Shown in pieces: positions 18,546-28,181 of a DNA stretch of 64,000 bases. Within the stretch, counting starts at the first letter, position 1. Each line of letters begins with the position of its first letter. This DNA is from Microvirga terrae (GTDB lineage: Bacteria > Pseudomonadota > Alphaproteobacteria > Rhizobiales > Beijerinckiaceae): contig NZ_CP102845.1 in NCBI RefSeq assembly GCF_013307435.2, positions 620,001 to 684,000 on the forward strand, given 5' to 3'. The position numbers and the translations under genes are program-made. The notes beneath the pieces were generated by a model. It saw only the letters and a program-made list of their open reading frames with translations. It was not told the origin of the DNA and ran no database searches.

Positions 18546-19784
18546 TCAGGCTTGATCAAGGCCGTATAGCGAGTGGAGCGTGCGCACGGCAAGCTCCGTG
18601 TAGGCCGATTCGATCAGAACCGAGAATTTGATCTCCGAGGTGGTGATCGCCCGGATGTTGATGCCTTTGTCGGCCAATGCTTTGAAGGCGCGCGCCGCGA
18701 CGCCCGCATGGCTGCGCATGCCCACCCCGATGGCCGAGACCTTCACCACGTCGGTCGCGCCCTGGAGCTCCTTGAAGGCGATCTCGTCCCGATGGGTGTT
18801 GAGGATCGCGCAGGCCCGCTCGTAATCGGCCGTGGGCACCGTGAAGGTCAGGTCCGTGGTGGCGGCGTTGTCGGACACCACCTGGATGATCATGTCCACG
18901 TTGATGTTGGCGTCCGCCAGGGGCACGAAGATCGAGGCCGCGATGCCCGGCTTGTCGGCAATGTCCCGCAGCGTGATCTGGGCTTCGTCGCGCGAATAGG
19001 CGATGCCCGTGACAACCTGCTGTTCCATGATGTCTTCCTCGTCGCAGATGAGGGTGCCGAGCTTGGGGTCGGCGGGATCGTCGAAGCTGGAGCGCACATA
19101 GGTCGGCACGCGATGCATCATGGCGAGCTCGACCGAGCGCACCTGAAGCACCTTGGCCCCCAGCGAGGCCATTTCCAGCATTTCCTCGTAGGAAACCTTG
19201 TCCAGGCGCCGGGCCTTGGGCACGATGCGCGGATCAGTGGTGTAGACGCCGTCCACATCCGTGTAGATGTCGCAGCGCTCGGCCTGGACGGCGGCGGCGA
19301 GCGCCACGGCGCTCGTGTCCGAGCCGCCCCGGCCCAGGGTCGTGACGCGCCCGGTGGGCTGGTGGACGCCCTGGAAGCCGGACACGACGGCGACCTCCCG
19401 GCTGTCCGTGAAACCTTTCAGGATCCCCGTGCCGTCGATGGCGGCGATCCGCGCCGAGCCATGGGCTTCGGAGGTCATGATCGGGATCTGCCAGCCCTGC
19501 CAGGAACGCGCCTTGAGGCCCATTTCCTGCAACGCGATGGCGAGAAGGCCGGACGTGACCTGCTCGCCGGAGGCGACGACCACGTCGTATTCCTTCGAAT
19601 CGTAGAGGGCGGAGGCGTCCTTGACCCAGCCGACGAGCTCGTTGGTCTTGCCCGCCATTGCGGACACGACGACGGCCACGTCGTAGCCGGCCTCGACCTC
19701 GCGTTTGACATGCCGCGCCACGTTGCGGATGCGCTCTACGGTGGCGACGGAGGTTCCGCCGAACTTCATGACAAGACGGGGCAT
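18546..19784 (-). CDS. lysC: Aspartate kinase
   Basis: A 412-residue enzyme of the first step of lysine, threonine and methionine synthesis (aspartate to beta-aspartyl phosphate). The amino-acid kinase domain begins MPRLVMKFGGTSVA (KFGGTS at 7-12) and the C-terminal third carries two ACT domains for feedback inhibition. Start at 19784 matches the family N-terminus; the longer upstream frame overlaps the divergent ubiG and is not real. It lies about 90 bases before ptsP in the same direction. The lysC/ubiG divergent pair is common in alphaproteobacteria. Confidence 0.97.
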   Translation of the reverse strand: MPRLVMKFGGTSVATVERIRNVARHVKREVEAGYDVAVVVSAMAGKTNELVGWVKDASALYDSKEYDVVVASGEQVTSGLLAIALQEMGLKARSWQGWQIPIMTSEAHGSARIAAIDGTGILKGFTDSREVAVVSGFQGVHQPTGRVTTLGRGGSDTSAVALAAAVQAERCDIYTDVDGVYTTDPRIVPKARRLDKVSYEEMLEMASLGAKVLQVRSVELAMMHRVPTYVRSSFDDPADPKLGTLICDEEDIMEQQVVTGIAYSRDEAQITLRDIADKPGIAASIFVPLADANINVDMIIQVVSDNAATTDLTFTVPTADYERACAILNTHRDEIAFKELQGATDVVKVSAIGVGMRSHAGVAARAFKALADKGINIRAITTSEIKFSVLIESAYTELAVRTLHSLYGLDQA

Positions 19785-19917
19785 GGGCGAAGAAGGCCGT
19801 GATGTGAAATTGAAATTTTGCCCCTTCGCGCCGCGAAAAGGCGCGTATACATGACGGCAGGTCCGCGCCCTGTCAACGCGCGGAAAGCATTTCTTTGCCT
19901 TGAGGAAATAGGTTCCG

Positions 19918-20661
19918 ATGACCCACGGCGCATCCACGACCATCGACCCGGCCGAGGTCGCTCGATTCGAGAAGATCGCCGAGACATGGTGGGATCCGAA
20001 GGGCCCCATGAAGGTCCTGCACAAGTTCAATCCGGTGCGCCTGGCCTATATCCGGGACGAGGCCTGCCGCCGCTTCGGGCGCGACCCGCGCTCGGCCCGT
20101 TCGCTCGAGGGGATCACGATTCTCGACGTGGGCTGCGGCGGCGGCGTGCTGTCCGAGCCCCTGGCGCGCCTGGGCGCCCGGGTGACCGGGCTCGATCCGG
20201 CGCCCACCAACATCTCGGTCGCCCGGCTCCATGCCGAGCGGGCAGGCGTTCCGGTCGATTACCGCGACGAGATGGTGGAGGCCGTGGTGGCCCGGGGGGA
20301 GGCCTTCGACCTGGTGCTCGCCATGGAGGTGGTGGAGCACGTGGCCGACCGGCAGGCCTTCGTGGAGGCCTGCGTCCGGGCGGTGAAGCCCGGCGGCTGC
20401 CTCGCCATGGCGACGATCAACCGGACCCTGCGCTCCTTCGCATCGGCCATCGTGGGGGCCGAATACATCCTCGGCTGGCTGCCGAAGGGCACCCATGAAT
20501 GGGACAAGTTCGTCACGCCCGACGAGCTGACGGATGCGATCCGCGCGGCGGGCTTTTCCGTCCATGACCTCACGGGCGTCGCGTACAGCCCGCTGCGGGA
20601 CAGCTGGTCCCTGTCCCGCGACACGGGGGTCAATTATATGCTGCTGGCCGCGAAGGCCTGA
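19918..20661 (+). CDS. ubiG: Ubiquinone biosynthesis O-methyltransferase UbiG
   Basis: A 247-residue SAM-dependent enzyme that methylates both hydroxyl-bearing intermediates in ubiquinone synthesis. It begins with the family signature ([20 protein letters not shown]) and has the SAM motif LDVGCGGG (69-76). GAGGAA lies upstream of the ATG. It is transcribed divergently from lysC. Its last 32 bases overlap the 3' end of the convergent nhaA gene, so the two messages overlap antisense. Confidence 0.97.
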   Translation: MTHGASTTIDPAEVARFEKIAETWWDPKGPMKVLHKFNPVRLAYIRDEACRRFGRDPRSARSLEGITILDVGCGGGVLSEPLARLGARVTGLDPAPTNISVARLHAERAGVPVDYRDEMVEAVVARGEAFDLVLAMEVVEHVADRQAFVEACVRAVKPGGCLAMATINRTLRSFASAIVGAEYILGWLPKGTHEWDKFVTPDELTDAIRAAGFSVHDLTGVAYSPLRDSWSLSRDTGVNYMLLAAKA

Positions 20662-21850
20662 GCGGCTGCTCCCGCGGGGCGACGCGGAGCACGAGATAGC
20701 CCGCCAGTCCCGAGAGGGCGGAGCCCATGAGCACCCCGATCTTGGTGGCGTCTCCCAGTTCCGGCTGGTCCGGGAAGGCGAGGGCGCCGATGAACAGGCT
20801 CATGGTGAAGCCGATGCCGCAGAGCAGCGCGACCCCGTAGCATTGGGCGCGCGTCGCGCCGGCCGGCATGTCGGCGAAGCCCAGATGGACGGCCGCATAG
20901 GAGAAGGCATAGACGCCCACCTGCTTGCCGATGAAGAGGCCGAGCGCGATGCCGAGCGGCAGCGGGTTCAGAAGGCCGTCGAGGGACAGGCCGGAGAGCG
21001 ACACGCCCGCATTGGCGAAGCCGAAGATCGGAATGACCGCATAGGCGACCCAGGGCTGCAGGGTGTGCTCGAGCCTGTGCAGGGGCGAATCCTCCGCCCT
21101 GGTCTTCTTCGGGTTCGCATGGAGAGGGATCGTGAGGGCCAGCGCCACGCCCGCAAGGGTCGCATGGATACCGGACTTCAGCACGAAGACCCACAGCACC
21201 GCGCCGATGACGAGATAGGGCAGGAGGAACGTGACGTCGAAGCGGTTGAGGGCGACGAGCACGAGCAGGCACAGGGCCGCCCCGGCGAGCATCGGAAGCG
21301 AGAGATCGCTCGTGTAGAAGACCGCGATGACGATGATCGCCCCGAGATCGTCCAGAATGGCGAGCGCCGTCAGGAAGATGGTGAGGGATTTCGGCACCCG
21401 TGACCCGAGGATGGCCAGCACGCCCAGCGCGAAGGCGATGTCGGTGGCGGTCGGGATCGCCCAGCCGTGGTGGAGCTGCGGCTCGTTGCGGGTGACCGCG
21501 AGATAGACGAGCGCCGGCACGACCATGCCGCCCAAGGCCGCGACCCCGGGCAGGATCCGGCGCGGCCAGGTGGAGAGCTGCCCGTCCAGCATCTCGCGCT
21601 TGATCTCGAGCCCCACCAGCAGGAAGAACAGCGCCATGAGCGCGTCGTTGATCCAGTGAAGGACGCTCAGGCCCAGCACGTAGGTCTTCAGAACGCCGAA
21701 ATAGGCCCCAGCCAGGGGCGAGTTGGCGACCGCCAGCGCAATCACCGTGACGCCCATGAGGATCATGCCGCCGGAGGCCTCGCTGTCGAAGAACCGGCGC
21801 ATCAGGGAGACGCGGCGTTGAGGCTTCAGGTCGGCTTTCGGCTGGTCCAT
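20630..21850 (-). CDS. nhaA: Na+/H+ antiporter NhaA
   Basis: A 406-residue inner-membrane antiporter exchanging two protons for one sodium, used in pH and salt homeostasis. About twelve transmembrane helices are visible. The conserved helix motifs are present: [19 protein letters not shown] and the ion-binding aspartate pair in [13 protein letters not shown]. The ATG at 21850 is chosen because AGGAGA lies six bases upstream; the next upstream codons are outside the family. Its 3' end overlaps ubiG by 32 bases, so both stop codons lie inside the partner gene. Confidence 0.97.
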   Translation of the reverse strand: MDQPKADLKPQRRVSLMRRFFDSEASGGMILMGVTVIALAVANSPLAGAYFGVLKTYVLGLSVLHWINDALMALFFLLVGLEIKREMLDGQLSTWPRRILPGVAALGGMVVPALVYLAVTRNEPQLHHGWAIPTATDIAFALGVLAILGSRVPKSLTIFLTALAILDDLGAIIVIAVFYTSDLSLPMLAGAALCLLVLVALNRFDVTFLLPYLVIGAVLWVFVLKSGIHATLAGVALALTIPLHANPKKTRAEDSPLHRLEHTLQPWVAYAVIPIFGFANAGVSLSGLSLDGLLNPLPLGIALGLFIGKQVGVYAFSYAAVHLGFADMPAGATRAQCYGVALLCGIGFTMSLFIGALAFPDQPELGDATKIGVLMGSALSGLAGYLVLRVAPREQPLRPSRPAAYN

Positions 21851-21948
21851 GGACGTCTCCTGCAACCTCAACCGGGCGTGAGGCGAATGGTTCGGGTAAA
21901 GCGCCCCGCCTGGCAAGCGTCCAATGACAAAACCAGGAGCAACTCTGC

Positions 21949-22854
21949 TCAGTCCGGGCGCAGGATCTCGACGAGATAATCCAGGAAGGCCCGGACCCGG
22001 GCGGGCAGGTGGCCGCCGCCCACATAGACCGCGTGGATGCTTTCCATATCGCCGGGATTGTAGGCCTCCAGCACCGGAACGAGCCGGCCCGCCTCCATGT
22101 CGGGCCCGACATGAATCCTGGACAGGCGGCTGATGCCGAGGCCGGTGAGCACGAGGAGCCGCATCGACTCCCCGTCGCTGACCTGGGCGTTGCCGGTCGG
22201 TACGACCACGGTCACGTTGCCCTCCCTGTCCCGGAATGGCCAGCCGTTGCTCTGGCGGGCGAAGCTGAAGCCGAGCAGGTTGTGCCGGGCGAGATCCTCC
22301 GGGCTCCGCGGCGTGCCGTGGCGGTCCAGATAGGCGGGCGCGGCCACCAGCACCATCCGGCTCTCGGCGAGCTTGCGCGCCACGAGCTGAGAGGACTTCA
22401 AGGGCCCGACCCGGATGGCCACGTCGGCCCGGTCCTCCAGCAGGTCGACCACTGCGTCGGTCAGCGTCACCTCCACGGTCACCTCGGGATGCCGGGCGAG
22501 AAAGCCGGGCAGGAGGGGGATCAGGCGGTGGGTGCCGAACGGGACGCTCGTGTTCACCCGCAGGCGGCCGCGCGGGACAGCCCCCGAGGCGGCGCCGCGC
22601 TCGGCCTCGTCGAGATCGGCCAAGACCCTCACGGCGCGGTCGTAGAAGGCCGCTCCTTCCGGCGTCAGCTGGAGCTTGCGGGTCGAGCGGTTGACGAGCC
22701 GCGCGCCGAGGCGGCTCTCCAGCCGGGCGACGAGCTTGCTCACCGCCGAGGGCGTGAGGCGCAGGGCGCGCGCGGCGGCCGAGAAGCCGCCGAGATCGAC
22801 CGCCCGCACGAAGACCTCCATCTCGCCCGACCGGTTGACCTCCATGCGCGCCAT
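21949..22854 (-). CDS. LysR-family transcriptional regulator
   Basis: A 301-residue regulator with an N-terminal winged helix-turn-helix ([30 protein letters not shown], about 24-55) and a C-terminal periplasmic-binding-like effector domain. The sequence is close to the CrgA/DsdC-like group next to small-molecule efflux or oxidoreductase genes. It is divergent from an MFS efflux gene 115 bases away, the classic arrangement for a LysR regulator and its target, so it probably controls that gene and itself. Effector unknown. Confidence 0.93.
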   Translation of the reverse strand: MARMEVNRSGEMEVFVRAVDLGGFSAAARALRLTPSAVSKLVARLESRLGARLVNRSTRKLQLTPEGAAFYDRAVRVLADLDEAERGAASGAVPRGRLRVNTSVPFGTHRLIPLLPGFLARHPEVTVEVTLTDAVVDLLEDRADVAIRVGPLKSSQLVARKLAESRMVLVAAPAYLDRHGTPRSPEDLARHNLLGFSFARQSNGWPFRDREGNVTVVVPTGNAQVSDGESMRLLVLTGLGISRLSRIHVGPDMEAGRLVPVLEAYNPGDMESIHAVYVGGGHLPARVRAFLDYLVEILRPD

Positions 22855-22969
22855 TGTGACTTCAACTCACAAATTCTATTCCAGGCGGCAGGCTAGTTCA
22901 TAAGCGGATCGGCGTCCATCTTGCGCCCACCATGCGGCTCTTGCCGCTCCTCTCAAGGACGTGCTTCTC

Positions 22970-24160
22970 ATGCCTCTCGCTCTTTACGCCCTGACGGCCG
23001 GTGCCTTCGGCATCGGGGTCACGGAATTCGTCATCATGGGGCTGCTGCTGCAGGTGAGCGCCGATCTCGGCGTCTCGATCTCGGCCGCGGGCCTGCTCAT
23101 TTCCGGCTATGCTCTCGGCGTCGTGGTCGGGGCGCCGCTCCTCACCACCGTGACCGGCCGCTGGTCGCGCAAGACCGTGCTCCTCGCCCCCATGGTCGTG
23201 TTCACCTTGGGCAATCTCGCCTGCGCGGTCGCGCCGGACTACGCGACCCTCATGGCGGCCCGGGTGCTGACGGCCTTCGCCCACGGCACCTTCTTCGGTG
23301 TCGGCTCGGTCGTCGCCACGAGCCTCGTGCCGGTCGACAAGAAGGCCTCGGCCATCGCGGTGATGTTCACCGGCCTCACGGTGGCCAACATCCTGGGCGT
23401 CCCGTTCGGCACCTGGCTCGGCCAGGCCTACGGCTGGCGCGCTACCTTCTGGGCCGTGACCCTCGTGGGCGTCGCGGCGCTCGCCGTGATCGCGCTCTTC
23501 GTGCCCAAGGATCGCCAGGACACGGCCGAGGGCGGCAGCCTCGCGGACGAACTCACGGTGCTGGCGCGCCGGCCGGTGCTGCTCGGGCTGCTTACCACGG
23601 TGCTCGGCTATGCGGGCGTGTTCGCGGTCTTCACCTATATCGCGCCGATCCTGACCCAGATCACCGGCTTCTCGGAGGAGGTGGTGTCGCCGATCCTGCT
23701 CGTCTTCGGCGGCGGCCTCGTGCTCGGCAACCTCCTTGGCGGCAGGCTCGCCGACCGGCGCCTGATGGCGACCCTGCTCGGGTCCCTCGGCCTGCTGGCC
23801 GTAGTGCTGGCCGCCATGACGCTCGGCGTTCACGACAAGGTCCTGGCGGTCGCCTTCGTGGGCCTGCTCGGCGCCGCCGCCTTTGCGACCGTGCCGCCGC
23901 TGCAGATGTGGGTTCTGGAGAAGGCCGACGGCGCCGGCCAGAGCTTGGCCTCGAGCCTCAACATCGCGGCCTTCAATCTCGGCAACGCCCTTGGCGCTTG
24001 GCTCGGCGGCTTCGTGATCGATCACGGGCTGGGCCTCGGTTCGATCCCATGGGTGGCGGCGCTGCTGCCCGCCTCCGGCCTCGCCCTGGCCCTGTGGAGC
24101 CGCAGGCTCGACCGCGCCGAGGCGGCCCCAGTGCTGGAGCCTGTGAAAGCTCCTCTCTGA
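22970..24160 (+). CDS. Major facilitator superfamily efflux transporter (AraJ/YdhP-like)
   Basis: A 396-residue inner-membrane transporter with twelve predicted helices. The opening LALYALTAGAFGIGVTEFVIMGLLLQ and the loop GAPLLTTVTGRWSRKTVLLAP are typical of DHA1-type sugar or drug efflux proteins. The ATG at 22970 is taken as start because AAGGA lies about ten bases upstream; a GTG at 22961 is nearer to that site and less likely. Divergent from a LysR gene that probably regulates it. Substrate unknown. Confidence 0.92.
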   Translation: MPLALYALTAGAFGIGVTEFVIMGLLLQVSADLGVSISAAGLLISGYALGVVVGAPLLTTVTGRWSRKTVLLAPMVVFTLGNLACAVAPDYATLMAARVLTAFAHGTFFGVGSVVATSLVPVDKKASAIAVMFTGLTVANILGVPFGTWLGQAYGWRATFWAVTLVGVAALAVIALFVPKDRQDTAEGGSLADELTVLARRPVLLGLLTTVLGYAGVFAVFTYIAPILTQITGFSEEVVSPILLVFGGGLVLGNLLGGRLADRRLMATLLGSLGLLAVVLAAMTLGVHDKVLAVAFVGLLGAAAFATVPPLQMWVLEKADGAGQSLASSLNIAAFNLGNALGAWLGGFVIDHGLGLGSIPWVAALLPASGLALALWSRRLDRAEAAPVLEPVKAPL

Positions 24161-24169
24161 CAGCATCGT

Positions 24170-24703
24170 TCAGTCGTCTACCATTTCAGCACTGGCCTTC
24201 CGGCGTCGCGTCCGGGAGGCCAGGATCGTCTCCAGGCTGACGGGGCGGTAGTCGAAGGCATCCACACCCACGTCGAACTGGCGCGTCTGGGGCTTCAGCT
24301 TGGCGTGCGAGTGGCCGTGCAGGTCGATCCAGCCGCGGCCCATGTTCTTCCAGGTGCGGAATGCGTAGTGGCACATGACGAGCGCATGGCCGTCGAGCAT
24401 CAGTTCCGCATAGGCCTGAACGCTCTCCCAGCCCTTCGCCGCAAGGGTCGCCGGTCCGTCGTTGTTGCCAGTGATCAGATGCTTGCGGCCGTTGAGGAGC
24501 CCGAGCAGTTCCTCGACCCGTTCCGGGCGCACATGCAGGGCGAAATCACCCAGGTGCCAGACCTCGTCCTCTGGCGAGACGACATCGTTCCAGTTGGCCA
24601 CGAGGGCGGCATCATGCTCGGGGATCGTCCTGAACGGCCGCTTGTCGATCCGCAGCACCCGGGGATCACCGAAATGGGTGTCGCTGGTGAAGAAAACCGT
24701 CAA
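24170..24703 (-). CDS. Calcineurin-like metallophosphoesterase
   Basis: A 177-residue cytoplasmic protein with all metal-binding motifs of the family: D8 and H10 (SDTHFGD), D53 (GDFALH), GNND (79-82), the histidine of MCHYAFR and the closing HGHSH. It belongs to the small YfcE/MJ0936-like group. Substrate is not predictable; phosphodiesters or phosphorylated small molecules are usual. It converges with the MFS gene, ending ten bases from it. Confidence 0.92.
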   Translation of the reverse strand: MTVFFTSDTHFGDPRVLRIDKRPFRTIPEHDAALVANWNDVVSPEDEVWHLGDFALHVRPERVEELLGLLNGRKHLITGNNDGPATLAAKGWESVQAYAELMLDGHALVMCHYAFRTWKNMGRGWIDLHGHSHAKLKPQTRQFDVGVDAFDYRPVSLETILASRTRRRKASAEMVDD

Positions 24704-24775
24704 GGGAAGCTGATCCTCATCGTGGTTCCAGATGAGGCATAAGCTGAAAAGGCCGACCCCTGTTCCGCCAGGTGC

Positions 24776-25243
24776 CTACTTGAACATGCCGTCCCGCAGG
24801 TTGACGCCATATTCCTTGTAGGCCTTGAGAGCGCAGAGCATCTGCGTCCAGCCCTGGCAGTTGCCGTAGGATGATTTCAGGCCGGCCTCCGTGTCGCGCC
24901 AGCCTTCCTCCGAAATCGAGACCAGGGTCCGCTGTCCGTCATCGAGCGGCTCAAATGTCATCGTGACCGTCGTCCGGTAGCGGCCGGGCGCGTCGCCGGA
25001 TGGCTCGTCGCCGGCCTCCCATTGCAGGACGATCCGCTTGTCCTGCACCACCTCGACCACCCAGACCGGAAAGGCCCCCGGAAAGTCATGGAAATCCCAG
25101 GTGACGGTCGCTCCGGTCTGGAGGCGGCCCTTGGCGCCCCCGGTGGTGAAATAGCGCGACAGCTCGGCGGGATCGACCACGGCCTCGAACACCTCAGCGA
25201 CCGGCTTGGCAATCCTGGCGGATACTTTGAACGTCAGATCCAT
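24776..25243 (-). CDS. SRPBCC/AHSA1-domain protein
   Basis: A 155-residue protein of the START-like Aha1-C-terminal family (FKVSARIAKPVAEVFEAVVDPAEL... then YRTTVTMTFEPLDDGQRTLV and the closing helix GWTQMLCALKAYKEYG). Such proteins bind hydrophobic ligands; many occur beside ArsR-type regulators with unknown function. AAGGAGG lies before the ATG at 25243. A divergent ArsR gene starts 47 bases away and a perfect inverted repeat lies between them, so this gene is probably repressed by that regulator. Confidence 0.88.
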   Translation of the reverse strand: MDLTFKVSARIAKPVAEVFEAVVDPAELSRYFTTGGAKGRLQTGATVTWDFHDFPGAFPVWVVEVVQDKRIVLQWEAGDEPSGDAPGRYRTTVTMTFEPLDDGQRTLVSISEEGWRDTEAGLKSSYGNCQGWTQMLCALKAYKEYGVNLRDGMFK

Positions 25244-25270
25244 CACGGGCCTCCTTGCGCGTCCTGTCAT

Positions 25271-25292
25271 CATGTTATAGAAATATAACATG
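25271..25292. promoter_or_regulatory. Probable ArsR operator, overlapping the arsR-type start codon
   Basis: Perfect inverted repeat CATGTTATA, GAAA, TATAACATG (9-base arms). It is the only AT-rich stretch nearby, and its right arm ends with the ATG of the ArsR-type gene. Position between two divergent genes and size fit an ArsR-family operator that would control both. Confidence 0.65.
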
Positions 25293-25613
25293 TCAAGCGA
25301 TGATCAGAATGATCGCGTATTCAAAGCCTTATCGGCCGCGATCCGTCGTGACATCCTCGACGCTTTGAAGGACAGGCCGCAGACGACGGGGGCATTGTGC
25401 GCCCGATTCCCCGCGCTCGACCGCTGCACGGTGATGCAGCACCTGAAGGTTCTGGAAGGCGCGGATCTCGTGATTGCGAAGCGCGAAGGACGCGAGCGCT
25501 GGAACCACCTCAATCCGCTGCCGATCAAGCAAATCTACGACCGCTGGATCGGTGCCTATGCCGGGCGGGCCGTAGAGATGCTCGACCGGTTGAAGACAGA
25601 TCTGGAGGGGTAG
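25290..25613 (+). CDS. ArsR-family winged-helix transcriptional regulator
   Basis: A 107-residue DNA-binding protein (VFKALSAAIRRDILDALKDRPQTTGALCARFPALDRCTVMQHLKVLEGADLVIAKREGR) of the ArsR group paired with AHSA1-domain genes. The recognition helix is about 45-58. Clustered metal-binding CxC motifs are absent, so it is probably not a metal sensor. The ATG has no ribosome site; it sits in the right arm of the operator, so the message may be leaderless. It is likely autoregulated and represses the divergent AHSA1 gene. Confidence 0.88.
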   Translation: MSSDDQNDRVFKALSAAIRRDILDALKDRPQTTGALCARFPALDRCTVMQHLKVLEGADLVIAKREGRERWNHLNPLPIKQIYDRWIGAYAGRAVEMLDRLKTDLEG

Positions 25614-25621
25614 GGCGCGGC

Positions 25622-26068
25622 CTAGTTCCGATCGTCCGGAACAACCGGCAGAGGCAGGACGTGGATGCCTTCCTCCAACAGCGCCTTGGCTTCGGCGAGA
25701 TCCGCCTCGCCGTAGATCGAGCGCTCTTCCGTCTCGCCGTAATGCATCTTCCGCGCTTCCTCGACGAAGCCCTTCCCGACATCCTCGGCGTTCTTCATGA
25801 CGTGCTCGCGCAGGGCCCGCAGGGCCGCGCGCAGCTCCCGTTCCCGCTCGGAGAGAACCGCAACGGGCTGGGCTTCGGGCGCCGGTACCTTCGGGGGCTT
25901 GTCCGTGCGCGCTATGGCGGGTGCCATGATCTGCTTCTCGACCTTGGCCGAGTTGCAGAACGGACAAGTCACGAAGCCGCGCTTGCGCTGCGTCTCGAAC
26001 GCGTCGCTCGACGGAAACCAGCTCTCGAACTCATGGGCCTGCTCGCAGGCCAGGGCATACTTGATCAT
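25622..26068 (-). CDS. DUF1178 family protein
   Basis: A 148-residue protein with the DUF1178 N-terminus (MIKYALACEQAHEFESWFPSSDAFE) and a zinc-ribbon-like cysteine pair (TCPFCNSAKVEKQIMAP). A second pair expected for a full zinc site is reduced to a single Cys near the N-terminus. Function of the family is unknown; it typically lies beside nitrilase and grxC genes in alphaproteobacteria, as here. It is the last of three leftward genes (grxC, nitrilase, DUF1178). Confidence 0.9.
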   Translation of the reverse strand: MIKYALACEQAHEFESWFPSSDAFETQRKRGFVTCPFCNSAKVEKQIMAPAIARTDKPPKVPAPEAQPVAVLSERERELRAALRALREHVMKNAEDVGKGFVEEARKMHYGETEERSIYGEADLAEAKALLEEGIHVLPLPVVPDDRN

Positions 26069-26112
26069 CTCTCGGTGAGACTTAAGGATTCAGACCGGGA
26101 ATGAGAAGGGGA

Positions 26113-26976
26113 TCAGGCGATGGCCGCCCGATCCGTCTCGATGGTGGGAACGACCTCGACCCTGAACGGCCGCGCGTTCTTGAGGGTCGGGATCCGGCCG
26201 CGCACGTCCGCCACGAGGGCGGTGTCGATCTCGGCCAGGAACACGCCGGGCGCCGTGCCGCCTTCCGCCAGCACCCGCCCCCAGGGGTCGATGATGACCG
26301 AATGGCCGAACGTCTCGCGCCCGTCCTCGTGAAGGCCGCCCTGAGCGGCGGAAATCATGAAGGACCCTGTCTCGATGGCTCTCGCCCGGTGCAGCACATG
26401 CCAATGGGCCTCTCCGGTCTGCCGGGTGAACGCGGCCGGCGCCGAGAGGAACGAGGCGCCGTTATCGGCCAGTGCCTTGTAGAGGGCGGCGAAGCGCACA
26501 TCGTAGCAGATGGTCATGCCGAGATAGCCCCAGGGCGTCTCGGCGGCCACGGCCGAGGCGCCGCCCGTATAGGTGGCCGATTCGCGCCAGCTCTCACCGT
26601 TGGGCAGATCCACGTCGTAGAGGTGGATCTTGTCATAGGAGGCGATCACCTCGCCATCCTGGCCGATGAGGAACGCCCGGTTGGCGACCTTGTCGCCCTC
26701 CTTGACCGCGATGGAGCCGATCTGGACCACGATGTTCCGCTCCCGCGCCACCTCGCGCAGGGCGGCAAGCACCGGATCCTGCGCCTCGGGCCCGACCTTG
26801 TCGAACAGCTCCGCCCGGTCCCGGCAGACCAGGGAGGTCATCTCCGGCGTCTGGGCGAAATGCGCACCTTGGGAGGCCGCTTCGCGCACCAGCGCGACCG
26901 CATCGTCGCGGTTCTTGAGGACGTCGCGTCCGGAGCGCATCTGGACGCAGGCGGCGGTGAAGCGGGTCGAGGTCAT
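26113..26976 (-). CDS. Carbon-nitrogen hydrolase (nitrilase superfamily, Nit1-like)
   Basis: A 287-residue amidase-fold enzyme. The catalytic Glu-Lys-Cys triad is E45 (TPEMTSL), K116 (YDKIHLYDVD) and C157 (GMTICYDVRF). The pattern resembles Nit1/deaminated glutathione amidase, which repairs a glutathione by-product; that assignment fits the adjacent glutaredoxin but is inference, as omega-amidases look similar. It lies between grxC and the DUF1178 gene in the same direction. Confidence 0.92.
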   Translation of the reverse strand: MTSTRFTAACVQMRSGRDVLKNRDDAVALVREAASQGAHFAQTPEMTSLVCRDRAELFDKVGPEAQDPVLAALREVARERNIVVQIGSIAVKEGDKVANRAFLIGQDGEVIASYDKIHLYDVDLPNGESWRESATYTGGASAVAAETPWGYLGMTICYDVRFAALYKALADNGASFLSAPAAFTRQTGEAHWHVLHRARAIETGSFMISAAQGGLHEDGRETFGHSVIIDPWGRVLAEGGTAPGVFLAEIDTALVADVRGRIPTLKNARPFRVEVVPTIETDRAAIA

Positions 26977-26991
26977 GAATTCTGGTCTCCG

Positions 26992-27249
26992 TCAGGCCTG
27001 CAATAAAGGCTCAAGCTGGCCCCTGTCATCAAGAGCATACAGGTCATCGCAGCCGCCGACATGCTTTTCGCCGATGAAAACCTGCGGGACCGTGGAGCGC
27101 CCGTTGGCCCGCTGGATCATCTCGGCCCTGGCTTCCGGCTTCTTCTCGATGTCGATCTCGGTAAAGGCGACGCCCTTCTCGCCGAGAAGCTTCTTGGCCG
27201 CCGAGCAATAGGGGCACCAGCTCTTCGTGTAGATCGTAATGGATGGCAT
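26992..27249 (-). CDS. grxC: Glutaredoxin 3
   Basis: An 85-residue dithiol glutaredoxin with the active site CPYC (C12, C15) and the glutathione-binding TVPQVFIGEKHVGGCDD. It reduces disulfides and glutathionylated proteins using glutathione. First gene of the leftward grxC-nitrilase-DUF1178 group, 15 bases before the nitrilase gene. The comF-like gene lies 51 bases upstream in the same direction and may be co-transcribed. Confidence 0.97.
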   Translation of the reverse strand: MPSITIYTKSWCPYCSAAKKLLGEKGVAFTEIDIEKKPEARAEMIQRANGRSTVPQVFIGEKHVGGCDDLYALDDRGQLEPLLQA

Positions 27250-27300
27250 GACAGAGAGATCTCCTTTGATGGCGAGGATATAGGGAGCCTGGCGCTCGGA

Positions 27301-28083
27301 TCACAACTCCTGGACAACTCGGGCGAAGGCCAGAATATCCACGCAGACCGCGCCCCCGCGCAGGAGCGCCCGTGACGCCGCATTGGCCGTGGCGCCGGTG
27401 GTCAACACATCGTCGACGAGGAGCACGCGCCTGCCCTTCAGCCGGGCCTTCGCCTCAGGACTCACGCGGAAGGCGCCCTGGAGGTTCTCCTGACGCTGCG
27501 CCTTGGTGAGCCCGACCTGGCGGCGGGTATGCTTGACGCGAGTGAGCAGGAACGGGTCGCAAGGGACGCTGCATTGTGCCGAAACAGCCTGAGCCAGAGC
27601 CATCGCCTGATTGAAGCGCCGTCGCCATAGCCGCCAGCGATGGAGCGGCACGGGGACGATCACGTCGGCCTCGTCCAGCAGCTCGGCGCCGGCCCGGACC
27701 ATCATCCCGCCCAGGGCGCGGGCGAGTTCCAGACGGTCGTTGTATTTGAGTCGGTGCACGAGCAGGCTCGCCGCACCGTCGTATTCCGCCACCGCGCGGG
27801 CGCGCCCGAACACCGGCGGATCGGCCATGGCGGCCGGCGAGATCAGCGGCTGACCCAAATCCACCGCGAACGGCGTCCCGAGCCGCTCGCAGAAGGGCCG
27901 CTCGATGAAGCGGATCTGCGACCAGCAGCCGGCGCAAAGGGCGTGAGGCTCGCCCGTGGCGGCCTGGCACGCGATACAGGTCGGCGGATAGAAGAGGCCG
28001 AGGGCCGAATGCCATGCCTCCTTCGCGCCCGCCCGGAAGCGGGCGCTCAGCGGAATCGGCTGGAGGTCGGCTGGCTCGCTCAT
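27301..28083 (-). CDS. comF: ComF-family phosphoribosyltransferase-like protein
   Basis: A 260-residue protein with an N-terminal zinc-finger-like pair (CIACQ...CAGC, about 37-54) and a C-terminal PRTase domain with the PRPP loop VLLVDDVLTTGAT. ComF homologues act in DNA uptake in naturally competent species, but in alphaproteobacteria the role is not established. It is divergent from a methyltransferase-fold gene and upstream of grxC in the same direction. Confidence 0.92.
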   Translation of the reverse strand: MSEPADLQPIPLSARFRAGAKEAWHSALGLFYPPTCIACQAATGEPHALCAGCWSQIRFIERPFCERLGTPFAVDLGQPLISPAAMADPPVFGRARAVAEYDGAASLLVHRLKYNDRLELARALGGMMVRAGAELLDEADVIVPVPLHRWRLWRRRFNQAMALAQAVSAQCSVPCDPFLLTRVKHTRRQVGLTKAQRQENLQGAFRVSPEAKARLKGRRVLLVDDVLTTGATANAASRALLRGGAVCVDILAFARVVQEL

Positions 28084-28181
28084 GGGACAAGCTTAGCCGA
28101 TGGACCGGCTCCTGGCATCCGTTGCGGGCAGACAAAATAATCCTTGGTTCCCGGCCTCGCACACGCCATATCCAGCGCCTC

